Positions 14,493-14,684 of a DNA stretch of 14,684 bases are shown here, piece by piece. A program made the translations under genes and the position numbers. Within the stretch, counting starts at the first letter, position 1. Each line of letters starts with the position of its first letter. Where the stretch lies: the NCBI GenBank assembly GCA_035376985.1, contig DAOSSA010000032.1:1-14684 (forward strand), read 5' to 3'. The notes under the pieces are model-generated. The model saw nothing but the letters and a program-made list of their open reading frames with translations, was not told where the DNA came from and did not search any database. Source of the stretch: Brevifilum sp029548365. GTDB lineage: Bacteria > Chloroflexota > Anaerolineae > Anaerolineales > Anaerolineaceae.

Positions 14493-14684
14493 GCGCATGC
14501 GGTTGATGACTGCAGTAGTTTTCGCCATCTTTTTTGTCGATTGGTTGGCGGTCGGTTTTTCCTGGCGAAAAGCTGAATATATTCTAAAACCGGCTGCCAT
14601 GGCGATGGTGATTTTATGGACGTGTGTCGCCGCAGGGTGGACGTTTGAGGTTCTACTGATCCTGTTTATTTTAGGTCAGACAGC
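14485..14684 (+). CDS. Membrane protein, possibly YhhN/TMEM86 family (3' end cut)
   Basis: The ATG lies inside the last codons of era (ATGACTGA shared, 8-nt overlap) and the frame stays open to the window end, giving 66 codons. The product starts TERMRLM, then has a hydrophobic helix (about 9-25, AVVFAIFFVDWLAVGF). A short SWRKAEYILKPAAM segment follows, then two more hydrophobic stretches (about 37-50 and 53-64). The order helix, basic turn, KP and helix recalls YhhN proteins (lysoplasmalogenase family), which hydrolyse the vinyl-ether bond of lysoplasmalogens. Too little is present to be sure. A generic polytopic membrane protein is the alternative. The reading frame itself is well supported by the coupled start. 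Confidence 0.5.
   Translation, partial: MTERMRLMTAVVFAIFFVDWLAVGFSWRKAEYILKPAAMAMVILWTCVAAGWTFEVLLILFILGQT

Noticed and set aside
1..14684. CRISPR arrays, tRNA/rRNA genes, insertion sequences or prophage genes
   Set aside because: Looked for on both strands; no regularly spaced repeats, cloverleaf signatures, transposase motifs or phage proteins were found.

Overview
The window is ordinary bacterial chromosome, gene-dense, with housekeeping genes on both strands and no phage, insertion sequence, CRISPR or RNA gene that I can see. The protein sequences and the gene mix (a lamin-tail-domain membrane protein ahead of dnaX, a HicB-like/DinB fusion, a YbaB protein with a Gly-rich N-terminus, a YhhN-like protein after era) suggest an Anaerolineae-type member of the Chloroflexota. 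That placement is inference from sequence impression, not from a search.

Layout: (1) 1-1485 (+), glycerol kinase, probably missing its first few codons at the window edge. It converges on a minus-strand block across a strong hairpin at 1513-1543. (2) 1584-7471 (-), read right to left: alaS, mutS, then a pterin-4a-carbinolamine dehydratase. (3) 7722-11032 (-), a compact replication/repair operon. A good promoter (TTGGCA, 17 bp, extended -10 TATCAT) drives a small membrane-anchored lamin-tail-domain protein, then dnaX, ebfC/ybaB and recR, with gaps of 16, 29 and 13 nt. (4) 11213-12603 (-), a type I phosphoribosyltransferase followed by a HicB-like/DinB-fold fusion protein. (5) 12604-12986, a 383-nt divergent intergenic region with unusual structure: a 12-bp palindrome, a 10-bp perfect inverted repeat, an orphan Shine-Dalgarno and three 11-bp direct repeats. 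(6) 12987-14684 (+), an O6-methylguanine methyltransferase (ogt) probably starting at TTG, then era, then a membrane protein (YhhN-like, cut by the window end) whose start overlaps the era stop by 8 nt.

Together the genes form a genome-maintenance neighbourhood: mismatch repair (mutS), recombination repair (recR, ebfC), the replication clamp loader (dnaX) and alkylation repair (ogt), next to translation and ribosome assembly (alaS, era) and metabolic genes (glpK, phosphoribosyltransferase, pterin dehydratase).

I found no convincing new multi-gene system. The items most worth a second look are the structured region upstream of ogt, the lamin-tail protein leading the dnaX operon, the HicB-like/DinB fusion with a homopolymeric C8 tract between its domains, and a possible 14-codon leader ORF ahead of alaS.
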